From positions 1 to 14,993 of the forward strand of contig JAJYBT010000007.1 in NCBI GenBank assembly GCA_021778875.1: a stretch of DNA of 14,993 bases. Direction: 5' to 3'. Origin of the DNA: Acidobacteriota bacterium (GTDB taxonomy: Bacteria; Acidobacteriota; Terriglobia; Terriglobales; Acidobacteriaceae). How positions within the stretch are numbered: the stretch's first letter is position 1; every line of letters begins with the position of its first letter. The translations under genes were made by a program, and so were the position numbers. Under the pieces are notes generated by a model, which was given only the letters and a program-made list of their open reading frames with translations, searched no databases and was not told the origin of the DNA. Shown one piece after another: positions 7,833 through 14,993 of this stretch.

Positions 7833-7849
7833 GCCTAATCTCATTAGGC
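7833..7849. promoter_or_regulatory. Perfect 7-3-7 palindrome, probable Lrp-type operator
   Basis: GCCTAAT-CTC-ATTAGGC is a perfect inverted repeat of 7-bp arms around 3 nt, ending 3 nt before the regulator's start codon and about 30 nt upstream of a possible hpd -35 box. Its length and AT-rich centre suit a dimer of an Lrp/AsnC protein. On the regulator's side it would overlap the ribosome-binding area, fitting autorepression; on the hpd side its centre lies near -70, fitting activation. The function is inferred from position. Confidence 0.6.
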
Positions 7850-7878
7850 TGTGGCGCATCATTTTCATCGAACCACAC

Positions 7879-7907
7879 TTCACTGTGGCACGTGGTAAGC
7901 CTATCGT
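7879..7907 (+). promoter_or_regulatory. Possible sigma-70-type promoter of the hpd operon
   Basis: TTCACT (7879-7884) and TATCGT (7902-7907) are separated by 17 nt, each matching four of six consensus positions. This would give a leader of about 58 nt before the hpd ATG. Weak boxes would suit an activator-dependent promoter. Pattern match only. Confidence 0.3.
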
Positions 7908-7972
7908 ATCGCGTAGCCGGGAACACTTCCCTTCGTGTCCCCAATTGCGTTTCCGGCACAGGAGGTTCAGAC

Positions 7973-9109
7973 ATGAGCGCTTCCCTGCACTCTGCACCCA
8001 GTTCCCTTTTGTCACATGCGGTGGATTTTCTGCCGCTGAAGGGGACCGACCACGTGGAGTTCTACGTTGGCAATGCGCGCCAGGCCGCGTACTTTTACCG
8101 GGCGGCGTTTGGCATGCAACTCGTGGCTTATGCAGGACCCGAGACCGGCCAGCGCGATCGGGCCTCGTATGTGGTGCAGCAGGGCAAGATTCGTTTTGTT
8201 CTGACCACGTCGCTGCGCAGAAGCGATGCCATTGCGGGGCACGTGCATACGCATGGCGACGGCGTTCGCGCGGTGGCGCTGTGGGTGGACGACGCGCGCC
8301 GGGCATGGCGCGAGACAACGAGCCGCGGCGCGGTGAGCGCTGCCGAGCCGCGTGTGTTGCAGGACGAGCATGGCGAGGTTGTGCTGTCGAGCATCCGTGC
8401 GTACGGCGACACGATTCATACGTTTGTTGAGCGCGGCAACTATGCGGGCGCATTTCTGCCGGGCTTTCGCGCAGTTGAGCATGACACGGTGGCGCGACCG
8501 GTGGGCCTGCTGCACATTGATCACATGGTGGGCAATGTGGGCTGGCATGAGATGGACGAGTGGGTGAAGTTCTACGCCGACGTGATGGGATTCACGCTGT
8601 ATCAGCACTTTGATGACAAGGACATTTCGACCGAGTACTCGGCGCTGATGTCGAAGGTGATGGCCAATGGCAACGGATACGTGAAGTTCCCTATCAATGA
8701 GCCGGCGGAGGGCAAGCGGCGGTCGCAGGTGGAGGAATTTCTGGACTTCTATGCCGGCCCGGGAGTGCAACACATTGCGCTTGCGACCGATGACATTCTG
8801 CACACGGTGAGCCGGCTGCAGGAGCAGGGCGTGGAGTTTCTGCGCGTGCCGCACACCTATTACAGAGAGCTGCAGCAGCGTGTGGGGGCGATTGACGAGC
8901 CGGTTGACGAGCTGGAAAAGCTGGGCATCCTGGTGGACCGTGATGATGAAGGATACATGCTGCAGATTTTTACGCGGCCCGTGGAGGATCGGCCGACGCT
9001 GTTCTTTGAAATCATTCAGCGCAAGGGCAGCCGCAGCTTTGGCAAGGGAAACTTCAAGGCGCTGTTCGAAGCCATCGAACGCGAACAGCAGGCGCGCGGG
9101 AATCTGTAG
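7973..9109 (+). CDS. hpd: 4-hydroxyphenylpyruvate dioxygenase
   Basis: This cytoplasmic non-haem Fe(II) enzyme converts 4-hydroxyphenylpyruvate and O2 to homogentisate and CO2, the ring-shifting step of tyrosine degradation. It has 378 residues, a normal length, with two vicinal-oxygen-chelate domains (about 23-155 and 178-350). The 2-His-1-Glu iron ligands are visible: H184 in HIDHMVGNV, H267 in VQHIALATDD and E346 in LFFEIIQR. The C-terminal gating segment RKGSRSFGKGNFKALFEAIE (350-369) is intact. I chose ATG 7973 because AGGAGG at 7960-7965 lies 7 nt before it; the in-frame GTG at 7892 has no such site. It is the first gene of the operon, 20 nt before phhA, and divergent from the Lrp-type regulator. 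Confidence 0.98.
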   Translation: MSASLHSAPSSLLSHAVDFLPLKGTDHVEFYVGNARQAAYFYRAAFGMQLVAYAGPETGQRDRASYVVQQGKIRFVLTTSLRRSDAIAGHVHTHGDGVRAVALWVDDARRAWRETTSRGAVSAAEPRVLQDEHGEVVLSSIRAYGDTIHTFVERGNYAGAFLPGFRAVEHDTVARPVGLLHIDHMVGNVGWHEMDEWVKFYADVMGFTLYQHFDDKDISTEYSALMSKVMANGNGYVKFPINEPAEGKRRSQVEEFLDFYAGPGVQHIALATDDILHTVSRLQEQGVEFLRVPHTYYRELQQRVGAIDEPVDELEKLGILVDRDDEGYMLQIFTRPVEDRPTLFFEIIQRKGSRSFGKGNFKALFEAIEREQQARGNL

Positions 9110-9129
9110 CCGCGCACGTGGAGGATGCC

Positions 9130-9882
9130 ATGAGTACCGCAGTTCATTCAGCGGCCGCGCCGTACATTATTGAGCAGGACTACGCGGGCTATACGGAGGA
9201 GCAGCACGCTGTGTGGGCGGAGCTTGTGGGGCGCGTGCTGCCCGAGCTGCAACAACATGCGGCGCGGGAATATCTGGAGGGGCTGGAGATTATCGGACTG
9301 CGGCGGGAGCGGCTGCCGGAGCTGGCGGCGATCAGCGCGCGCCTCAAGCCGCGAACAGGCTGGAGTTCAACGCCGGTGAGCGGTTTTCTGCCGGCGCCCG
9401 CGTTTTTTGAGATGCTTGCGACGCGGCGCTTTCCGACGACGACGTGGCTGCGCAGCCGGGAGTCGCTCGAATACACGCCGGAGCCGGACATTTTTCACGA
9501 TGTGTTCGGGCATGTGCCGATGCATGCGCACGCGCTGTTTGCGGACTTCCTTGAGCACTACGGGCGCGTGTGCGCGTCGGTCACGGACGGTGGAGTGCTG
9601 GAAAAGCTGGGGCGTCTCTTCTGGTACACGGTGGAGTTTGGCGTGATACGGCAACGGGGCGAGATCAAGGTGTATGGCAGCGGACTGATCAGCTCACATG
9701 GCGAATGCCGGAATGTGATTGACGGCCATTGCGCGATTCGCGATTTCAGGCTGGATGAAGTGGTGAACACGCCGGTGAAGGTGGATGAGCTGCACAAGCT
9801 GCTGTTTGCCGTGAGCAGCTTTGACGAGATTTACGATGCGATGCACGAGGCGGAGCGGCGCGCGATGCGCAATGAACTGTGA
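9130..9882 (+). CDS. phhA: Phenylalanine 4-hydroxylase
   Basis: This pterin-dependent aromatic amino-acid hydroxylase makes tyrosine from phenylalanine, feeding the pathway encoded around it. Its 250 residues correspond to the bacterial catalytic-domain-only form, without an ACT regulatory domain. Iron ligands are seen as H123 and H128 in FHDVFGHVP and E169 in FWYTVEFGV. Other family marks are GWSSTPVSGFL (77-87) and GEIKVYGSGLISSHGE. I chose ATG 9130 because GGAGG at 9120-9124 is 5 nt upstream; an in-frame GTG at 9118 lies before that site. It begins 20 nt after hpd and ends 12 nt before hmgA, so it is within the operon. It needs a tetrahydropterin; no pterin-carbinolamine dehydratase (phhB) is in the window. 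Confidence 0.97.
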   Translation: MSTAVHSAAAPYIIEQDYAGYTEEQHAVWAELVGRVLPELQQHAAREYLEGLEIIGLRRERLPELAAISARLKPRTGWSSTPVSGFLPAPAFFEMLATRRFPTTTWLRSRESLEYTPEPDIFHDVFGHVPMHAHALFADFLEHYGRVCASVTDGGVLEKLGRLFWYTVEFGVIRQRGEIKVYGSGLISSHGECRNVIDGHCAIRDFRLDEVVNTPVKVDELHKLLFAVSSFDEIYDAMHEAERRAMRNEL

Positions 9883-9894
9883 AGAGGGGGATGG

Positions 9895-11214
9895 ATGGCT
9901 GCTGAGATTGCGTACCAGAGCGGGTTTGGCAACGAGTTTGCGATAGAGGCGGTGGCAGGCGGGTTGCCGGTGGGGCAGAATGCGCCGCAGAAACATGCTC
10001 TTGGCTTGTATACCGAGCAGTTCAGTGGCACACCGTTTACCACGCCGCGGGCGACGAATCGCCGCACCTGGACGTATCGGATTCGTCCGTCGGTCACGCA
10101 CCGCCCTTACGAAGAGATTTCAGCGCGGCTGATGCGCAGCGGGCCATTCACTGCGATTCCGACGACGCCGAATCAACTGCGCTGGGACCCGCTGCCGCTG
10201 CCCGCGGAGGCAACGGACTTTGTGGACGGCATCGTGACGCTGGGCGGCAATGGCGATCCGGCCATGCAGGCAGGCGTCGCGATTCACTTGTATGCCGCGA
10301 ACGCCTCGATGCACGACCGCTTCTTTTATAGCGCGGATGGGGAGTTTCTGATTGTTCCGCAAATGGGGACGCTGCGCTTTCATACTGAGCTGGGCATTCT
10401 TGATGCCGCTCCCGGCGAGATCTGCGTGATTCCGCGCGGCGTGAAGTTTCGCGTTGTGCTGAAGGAGAAGCATGCGCGCGGATATATCTGCGAGAACTAT
10501 GGGCTGCCGTTCCGGCTGCCGGAGCTTGGAGCCATTGGTGCGAATGGACTGGCGAATGCGCGCGACTTCAAGAGCCCGGTGGCGGCGTACGAGGATCGCG
10601 ATGGGGAGTTTCGTATCACCGCGAAGTTTCTGGGCAGGCTGTGGGATGCGGCGATTGACCACTCGCCGCTGGATGTGGTGGCGTGGCACGGCAACTACGC
10701 GCCGTACAAATATGACCTGGCGCTATTCAACTGCATCAATACAGTTTCGTTCGATCATCCGGACCCGTCGATTTACACCGTGCTGAGCTCTCCCTCGGCG
10801 ATAGCAGGCACGGCCAACTGCGACTTTGCAATATTTCCTCCGCGCTGGATGGTTGCCGAGCACACGTTCAGGCCGCCGTGGTTTCATCGCAACCTGATGA
10901 ACGAATTCATGGGCCTGGTGTTTGGCGCGTATGACGCGAAGGCGGAGGGCTTTGTGCCGGGCGGCGCGAGCCTGCACAACTGCATGGCCGGGCACGGCCC
11001 GGACGCAGAGACGTTTGAGCGCGCGAGCGAGGCGGAACTGAAGCCGCAGTATCTGGCCAACACGCTGGCGTTCATGTTTGAGACGCAACTTGTGGTGCGT
11101 CCCACGGAGTTTGCGATGGAAACCAAAATCCTGCAGCACGAGTACTTCGAATGCTGGCAGGGACTGAAGAAGCGCTTTGTGCCGCCGGCAGGCGCAAAGC
11201 GAGTACGCGGATGA
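9895..11214 (+). CDS. hmgA: Homogentisate 1,2-dioxygenase
   Basis: This enzyme opens the aromatic ring of homogentisate to give maleylacetoacetate. Its 439 residues are full length for the family. The N-terminus YQSGFGNEF is diagnostic. Residues aligning with the human enzyme are all present: the catalytic-acid/base His at 288 (FDHPDPS) and the iron ligands H331 and E337 ([13 protein letters not shown]) and H367 ([13 protein letters not shown]). The start at ATG 9895 follows a G-rich SD (GAGGGGG, 9884-9890). Its stop overlaps the next start as ATGA (11211-11214), so translation of the unknown gene is coupled to it. Confidence 0.98.
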   Translation: MAAEIAYQSGFGNEFAIEAVAGGLPVGQNAPQKHALGLYTEQFSGTPFTTPRATNRRTWTYRIRPSVTHRPYEEISARLMRSGPFTAIPTTPNQLRWDPLPLPAEATDFVDGIVTLGGNGDPAMQAGVAIHLYAANASMHDRFFYSADGEFLIVPQMGTLRFHTELGILDAAPGEICVIPRGVKFRVVLKEKHARGYICENYGLPFRLPELGAIGANGLANARDFKSPVAAYEDRDGEFRITAKFLGRLWDAAIDHSPLDVVAWHGNYAPYKYDLALFNCINTVSFDHPDPSIYTVLSSPSAIAGTANCDFAIFPPRWMVAEHTFRPPWFHRNLMNEFMGLVFGAYDAKAEGFVPGGASLHNCMAGHGPDAETFERASEAELKPQYLANTLAFMFETQLVVRPTEFAMETKILQHEYFECWQGLKKRFVPPAGAKRVRG

Positions 11215-12065
11215 ACGCAATCCGCAGTCTGCTGGCCGACCTGATTGACTATGCTGGCCTGTACCCGCCGGCAGCGCTGGACATGCGCTCAGCGGTGCGG
11301 AATTACGTGAGTTACAGCCAGGGCGAACATGCAGAGGCGCTGGGACGCTTTGTTGTGAACATGAATCGGCTGGGCGAGCTGCGCGAGGCGGCGGGTGCCT
11401 CACTTGGCGCGATGCGGTTGAGCGTGATTGCCGCGTCGGTGGACGACTGCTCATCGCTGACGCAATGCGTGCATGACGGGCTGCGGATTGATGCGGTTGA
11501 GTTCAAAACAGTTCGCCCATCCGAGATCAAACACCTGAGCGCATGTGTTCCCGCGGGCATAACGGCGTTCTTTGAAGTGCCGGCCGGCGGCGAAATGCGA
11601 GTGGCGCTTGAGGCAATTGCAGAAGCCGGCGCGTGCGCGAAGCTGCGCATGGGCGGCGTGGTTGCGGAGGCATTTCCAGGCACGCAGGCAGTGGCGGATG
11701 CGCTGCAGGCGCTTGCCGCGCGGCGTATTGCCTTCAAGGCGACGGCAGGGCTGCATCATGCGATTCGCTCGCGTCACGCGTTTACGCTGGAGCCGGGCGG
11801 GGCCGCGGGAATGATGCATGGGTTTGTGAATCTGTGCTGCGCGGCGGCGCTGATACACTGCGGCGGAGAGGCCGACGAAGCGCGGCGCGTGCTGGACGAA
11901 GAAGACGCCGGTGCGTGGCGCGTTACCGCGGATGGGATTGGCTGGCGCAGCCTGGAGTGGAGCGCGGAAGAGCTGCGCGCGGTGCGCCGCGAGTTCTTCC
12001 TCAGTTTCGGGTCCTGTTCGTTTGAAGAGCCGATGCACGATCTGGAGGCGCTGGGATGGCTGTGA
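11211..12065 (+). CDS. Unknown protein, probable barrel enzyme, inside the Phe/Tyr operon
   Basis: I do not recognise a characterised family. The 284 residues have no signal peptide or membrane segment and show alternating strand/helix stretches like a beta/alpha barrel. Charged residues sit at the ends of predicted strands: AVEFKT (95-100), FFEVP (120-124), AKLRMGG (143-149) and FKATAGLHH (175-183). The C-terminus has HGFVNL (203-208), FGSCSFEEP (266-274) and DLEALGWL (277-284). E97, K99, E122, K144, R146, K176, H182 and H183 look like an active-site set; C269 is a possible thiol. The start overlaps the hmgA stop (ATGA) and its end overlaps the fahA start by 10 nt. In the pathway the step between HmgA and FahA is maleylacetoacetate isomerisation, usually by the glutathione-dependent MaiA, which is absent here. 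A substitute isomerase is the leading inference; an accessory role is possible. It is not GST-like. Confidence 0.9.
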   Translation: MNAIRSLLADLIDYAGLYPPAALDMRSAVRNYVSYSQGEHAEALGRFVVNMNRLGELREAAGASLGAMRLSVIAASVDDCSSLTQCVHDGLRIDAVEFKTVRPSEIKHLSACVPAGITAFFEVPAGGEMRVALEAIAEAGACAKLRMGGVVAEAFPGTQAVADALQALAARRIAFKATAGLHHAIRSRHAFTLEPGGAAGMMHGFVNLCCAAALIHCGGEADEARRVLDEEDAGAWRVTADGIGWRSLEWSAEELRAVRREFFLSFGSCSFEEPMHDLEALGWL

Positions 12066-13381
12066 GCAGAAAAAGCTGGGTTGCCTCGGCCAACGATCCC
12101 GCGTCTGACTTTCCCATTCAGAATCTGCCCTACGGTGTGTTTCTCTATCAAGAAGAGAGGCGCATTGGCGTTGCGATTGGCGACCGGATTCTGGATCTGC
12201 GTGCGTGCGCGCGGGCGGGTTTGCTGGCGGGGCTGGCGGAAGAGATTGTCGCGGCGTGCGGAGCCGAGTTGCTGAATCCGCTGATGTCTCTTGGGCGCGG
12301 CGCGTGGCATGCGCTGCGCATGCGGATCACTGAACTGCTGGACGCGGAAGAGGCAAGCAAGCCGATGCAGGGCCGGGTGGAGCCGCTGCTGACGCCGATG
12401 CGCGAGGCGGTGATGCAGCTTCCGGCGCAGATTGGCGACTATACGGATTTCTACGCTTCGATTCATCACGCCACGCGGGTTGGCAGGCTGTTCCGCCCGG
12501 ACAACCCGCTGCTGCCGAATTACAAGTATGTTCCCATCGGCTATCACGGCCGCGCGTCATCGATTGCGGTGAGCGGTGAGGAGATTCGCAGGCCGTGCGG
12601 GCAGACAAAACCGCCAGCGGGCGAACCGATTTTTGGACCGACAAGATCTCTGGACTACGAGCTGGAGGTTGGCGTGTTTGTGGGCCCGGGCAATGCGCTG
12701 GGGCGGAGCATTCCGATTGCGGAAGCCGAGGAGCACGTCTTTGGTCTGTGCCTGGTGAATGACTGGTCAGCGCGCGACGTGCAGGCATGGGAATACCAGC
12801 CGCTGGGCCCATTTTTGGCGAAGAATTTTGCTACGACGATTTCGCCCTGGATTGTGCCGATGGAGGCGCTGGCTCCCTACCGGGTGCGCGGGCCGGAACG
12901 CGCGACGAACGACCCGGCGCCGCTGGCGCACCTGCGCTCGCCGTCAGCGGAGACGGATGGCATCGACCTGACGCTGCAGGTTTATCTCGAATCGCAGCAG
13001 ATGCGGCAGACGGGCGCGGCGCCGATGCTGCTGAGCACGGGCAATCTGCGCGAGCTGTACTGGAGCATCGTGCAACTGGTGACGCACCACGCAAGCAACG
13101 GGTGCAATTTGCGGCCCGGCGATCTGCTGGCCACGGGAACCGTCTCCGGCGCCGCGACTGGATCAGAGGGTTGCCTGCTGGAGAAGACGCGCGAGCAGGG
13201 GCCGATTGCGCTGCCCGGCGGGGAGCAGCGCACCTTCCTCGAAGACGGCGACCGGGTGACGTTCCGCGCTCATGCGCAGAGGGCCGGGATGCCGCGAATC
13301 GGATTTGGCGAGTGCGCGGGAGTGGTTGCCGCAGCCGGACCGGAACGGCAGGAAAGCTCGAGATCAGCCTCGGCTTTCTAG
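12056..13381 (+). CDS. fahA: Fumarylacetoacetase
   Basis: This is the last enzyme of tyrosine degradation, hydrolysing fumarylacetoacetate to fumarate and acetoacetate. The 441 residues have an N-terminal SH3-like domain (about 25-125) and the FAH barrel. Metal ligands aligning with the human enzyme are D131 (DYTDFY), E202 and E204 (YELEVGVF) and D236 (NDWSARD). The catalytic H138 (IHHATRVG) and K256 (LGPFLAKNF) are also present, as is [15 protein letters not shown] near the end. Start ATG 12056 has GGAGG at 12044-12048, 7 nt before it, inside the previous gene. It overlaps that gene by 10 nt. The C-terminus runs about 20 residues beyond the human one. It is the last gene of the operon, and its stop shares CTAG with the convergent CBS gene. 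Confidence 0.98.
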   Translation: MAVSRKSWVASANDPASDFPIQNLPYGVFLYQEERRIGVAIGDRILDLRACARAGLLAGLAEEIVAACGAELLNPLMSLGRGAWHALRMRITELLDAEEASKPMQGRVEPLLTPMREAVMQLPAQIGDYTDFYASIHHATRVGRLFRPDNPLLPNYKYVPIGYHGRASSIAVSGEEIRRPCGQTKPPAGEPIFGPTRSLDYELEVGVFVGPGNALGRSIPIAEAEEHVFGLCLVNDWSARDVQAWEYQPLGPFLAKNFATTISPWIVPMEALAPYRVRGPERATNDPAPLAHLRSPSAETDGIDLTLQVYLESQQMRQTGAAPMLLSTGNLRELYWSIVQLVTHHASNGCNLRPGDLLATGTVSGAATGSEGCLLEKTREQGPIALPGGEQRTFLEDGDRVTFRAHAQRAGMPRIGFGECAGVVAAAGPERQESSRSASAF

Positions 13382-13830
13382 CCGGGATAGGCTCCCGTAA
13401 TGTAGCCCTCGAGCGCTTGAATTGCCTTTTCCTGGCCTGAGATCACCCACCGTACCAGGTCGCCGATGGAGACGACGCCTACGACGGTGTCTCCCTCCAG
13501 CACGGGGAGATGGCGAAAATCGTGCTGCGTCATCAAGGCCATGCATTCATCCACCGTGTGCCGCGAGCTGACGAAAATAACCGGGCTGGTCATGATCTGG
13601 CTGACGAGTGTTTCTTTGGAGGGGTGTCCCATCAGGACGCCTTTGCGGGCGTAGTCGCGCTCTGACAGGATGCCGACCAGGCGGCCATTGGACAGTACAA
13701 GCAAGGCGCCAATGCCGTACAAGGCCAGCTTCTCGATTGCCTCATAGACGGACTGCTCGGGCGCTATGGAGAGGACTTGGTTCTGAGCCTTGCTCTTGAG
13801 CACCATTCCAATCGTGTCGGTAATCTTCAT
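13378..13830 (-). CDS. Two-CBS-domain protein
   Basis: This small cytoplasmic protein has 150 residues and essentially only a CBS pair (a Bateman module), which in other proteins binds adenine nucleotides or SAM. The first CBS repeat covers about 8-65 ([17 protein letters not shown], then [21 protein letters not shown]). The second covers about 78-135 ([20 protein letters not shown], then [19 protein letters not shown]). Stand-alone CBS-pair proteins of this form are common and mostly uncharacterised. I chose ATG 13830 because AGGAGG (13841-13836) lies 5 nt before it; the frame is open to 13878 but without such a site. It converges on fahA with a 4-bp overlap. There is no evident functional link to the tyrosine operon. 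Confidence 0.93.
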   Translation of the reverse strand: MKITDTIGMVLKSKAQNQVLSIAPEQSVYEAIEKLALYGIGALLVLSNGRLVGILSERDYARKGVLMGHPSKETLVSQIMTSPVIFVSSRHTVDECMALMTQHDFRHLPVLEGDTVVGVVSIGDLVRWVISGQEKAIQALEGYITGAYPG

Positions 13831-14266
13831 CGGACCCTCCTGGCTCTGAGCGACCGCCTGCCTTCGCGTACATCCCATCCCGGGCAGGTTTCGCCGTTGT
13901 GGAACAGCAGTGTATCCCGGCCCGCGCGGACCTGTCGCATCGGCTCCGGCTTGTGTGAGCCTGCTCGCATTTGCCGGGCCGGCGAACCGTCCACGGCGCT
14001 GACGAACTTCTCCCGCTGGGGCATGAAGTCAATACTATAGCCCATCTTGATTCCGCTCGAACAGTGCAGAGAAGGATAAAGCGAGTGAGGGCGCGGAAGC
14101 GGAGCCGCGGCTTGTGCAGGATTGCCGGGTCGCGCGGTATGCCGGAGCAAGCGGGAGTTTGCGCTTGCCCGCCTTTGCCTGTGGCCCATATGCTTGTCCA
14201 GCACTGACGAAAAGTATCCATGGGCGCGCGTTCCCAGCGTGACATCGAGCGAGGTCAATCAGGAGA
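13831..14266. other. 436-nt intergenic region between divergent genes, no convincing gene
   Basis: A leftward ORF covers most of it (14258-13827) but has no recognisable domain, is rich in Arg/Pro/Ser and runs into the CBS gene's start, so I do not call it. Structures seen: an inverted repeat GCAAGCG (14147-14153) / CGCTTGC (14162-14168) with an 8-nt loop, and a TATAGT on the minus strand (14039-14034) that could be a -10 box for the CBS gene, with a long leader. A TTGATT (14047-14052) has no matching -10 at normal spacing. Confidence 0.5.
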
Positions 14267-14993
14267 ATGAACAAGCGGGAGTTTCTGAAGGCATCGGGAG
14301 TATTTGTGACCGGGAGCATGTTGTCCCAGTTTGGGGGCGCTGAGCCGCCGGCCGAGCATCGCACCAATTGGGCAGGCAACCTGACCTACAGCACGGACAG
14401 CCTGTACACGCCGGCGACGGTGGAAGAGGTGCAGCGCATGGTGAAGAGCTGCGACCGTCTGCGCGCGCTGGGCTCGCGCCACTCGTTCAACACGATTGCC
14501 GACAGCAGGCATCACCAGATTTCGCTGAAGGGCCTGGGCGAGATGACGCTGGACGAGAAGGCGCGCACGGTGACGATTGGCGGAGGCGTGACGTATGGCG
14601 TGCTTTCGCCGTGGCTGGATGCGAAGGGATACGCGCTGCACAACCTGGCCTCGCTGCCACATATCTCTGTGGCGGGGGCGATTGCCACGGCGACGCACGG
14701 ATCGGGCATTCACAATGGCAATCTGGCCACGGCTGTGGAGGCGCTGGAGATGGTCACGGCCGATGGGCAGCTTGTGCGTGTGTCGCGGGCCAAGGATGGG
14801 GACGAGTTCCTGGGCTCAGTGGTGGCGCTTGGCTCGCTGGGCGTTGTGACGCGCGTGACGCTCCATATGCAGCCCACCTATCAGGTGGCGCAGTCGGTGT
14901 ATCTGAATCTCTCCTTCGATCATCTGGAGAAGCATCTGGACGAGATCTTCTCAAGCGGCTACAGCGTGAGCCTGTTTACCGACTGGCAGAATA
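14267..14993 (+). CDS. Alditol-oxidase-like FAD-binding oxidoreductase with Tat-like leader (3' end beyond window)
   Basis: This VAO/PCMH-fold flavoprotein resembles Streptomyces alditol (xylitol) oxidase and the arabinono-/gulonolactone oxidase family, which oxidise polyols or aldonolactones using O2 or another acceptor. The 242 visible residues show TNWAGNLTYS (33-42), LGSRHSFN (68-75) with H72 at the position of covalent 8-alpha-His-FAD, GGGVTYG, LASLPHISVAGAIATATHGSG, and SVSLFTDWQ at the edge. The C-terminal substrate domain lies outside the window. Compared with alditol oxidase, which starts just before TNWAGN, there are about 32 extra N-terminal residues. They begin MNKREFLKASG, close to a twin-arginine leader but with KR for RR, so export to the periplasm is likely. 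AGGAG at 14261-14265 is only 1 nt before the ATG; another in-frame ATG at 14318 would remove the leader. Family firm, substrate unknown. Confidence 0.92.
   Translation, partial: MNKREFLKASGVFVTGSMLSQFGGAEPPAEHRTNWAGNLTYSTDSLYTPATVEEVQRMVKSCDRLRALGSRHSFNTIADSRHHQISLKGLGEMTLDEKARTVTIGGGVTYGVLSPWLDAKGYALHNLASLPHISVAGAIATATHGSGIHNGNLATAVEALEMVTADGQLVRVSRAKDGDEFLGSVVALGSLGVVTRVTLHMQPTYQVAQSVYLNLSFDHLEKHLDEIFSSGYSVSLFTDWQN

Noticed and set aside
7830..8453. Upstream extension of the Lrp-type regulator frame
   Set aside because: It runs antisense through hpd and through the palindromic operator; Lrp-family proteins start just before the HTH, matching ATG 7829.
14147..14168. Hairpin considered as a terminator
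   Set aside because: The 7-bp stem has an 8-nt loop, no following T-run, and lies between two divergent starts where no terminator is expected.
13827..14258. 143-codon leftward ORF upstream of the CBS gene
   Set aside because: No domain, Arg/Pro/Ser-rich, overlaps the CBS gene's start and its Shine-Dalgarno; no support beyond being open.

Overview
The window looks like chromosomal DNA of a high-GC bacterium, most probably an Acidobacteriota member of the Acidobacteriaceae/Terriglobia type. I base this on the general look of the proteins and on two kinds of intergenic hairpin (TGAA-looped hairpins near 3023-3080, and a TCTCAAAATCGAG-type hairpin near 7226-7251) that I recall as common between genes in that group. 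The taxonomy is an inference, not a search result. I see no rRNA, tRNA, CRISPR array, transposase or phage gene.

Left part (1-5093), acyl-CoA metabolism. An acyl-CoA dehydrogenase (minus strand, running off the left edge) lies 40 nt downstream of a methylcrotonyl-CoA-carboxylase-type carboxyltransferase beta subunit (minus). Divergent from them, across a 525-nt non-coding gap carrying REP-like hairpins, is a HMGL-fold synthase with a LeuA-type C-terminal domain that resembles citramalate synthase. Branched-chain acyl-CoA or leucine metabolism is a reasonable guess. However, each of the three proteins has features that argue against a simple textbook assignment.

Middle (5117-7829). A small 2H phosphoesterase (ThpR/LigT type) is followed by a 12-TM APC-superfamily permease. 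The permease converges with an Lrp/AsnC-type regulator. Between them lies a folded inverted-repeat element and a terminator-like hairpin.

Right-centre (7833-13381), the core of the window. This is a compact phenylalanine/tyrosine degradation operon: hpd (4-hydroxyphenylpyruvate dioxygenase), phhA (phenylalanine 4-hydroxylase), hmgA (homogentisate 1,2-dioxygenase), an unrecognised 284-residue protein, and fahA (fumarylacetoacetase). The last three are translationally coupled by 4- and 10-nt overlaps. All metal ligands can be seen in the four known enzymes. The divergent Lrp-type gene has a perfect 7-3-7 palindrome against its start codon, a likely operator for the regulator and the operon. No glutathione-S-transferase-type maleylacetoacetate isomerase (MaiA) is present. 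The unknown protein, which looks like an enzyme with a beta/alpha barrel pattern, occupies exactly that pathway position. It is the best candidate for new biology here: possibly a non-homologous maleylacetoacetate isomerase.

Right end (13378-14993). A two-CBS-domain protein (minus) converges on fahA, the two stop codons sharing one CTAG. After a 436-nt gap comes the start of an alditol-oxidase-like flavoprotein with an N-terminal Tat-like extension, cut by the window edge.
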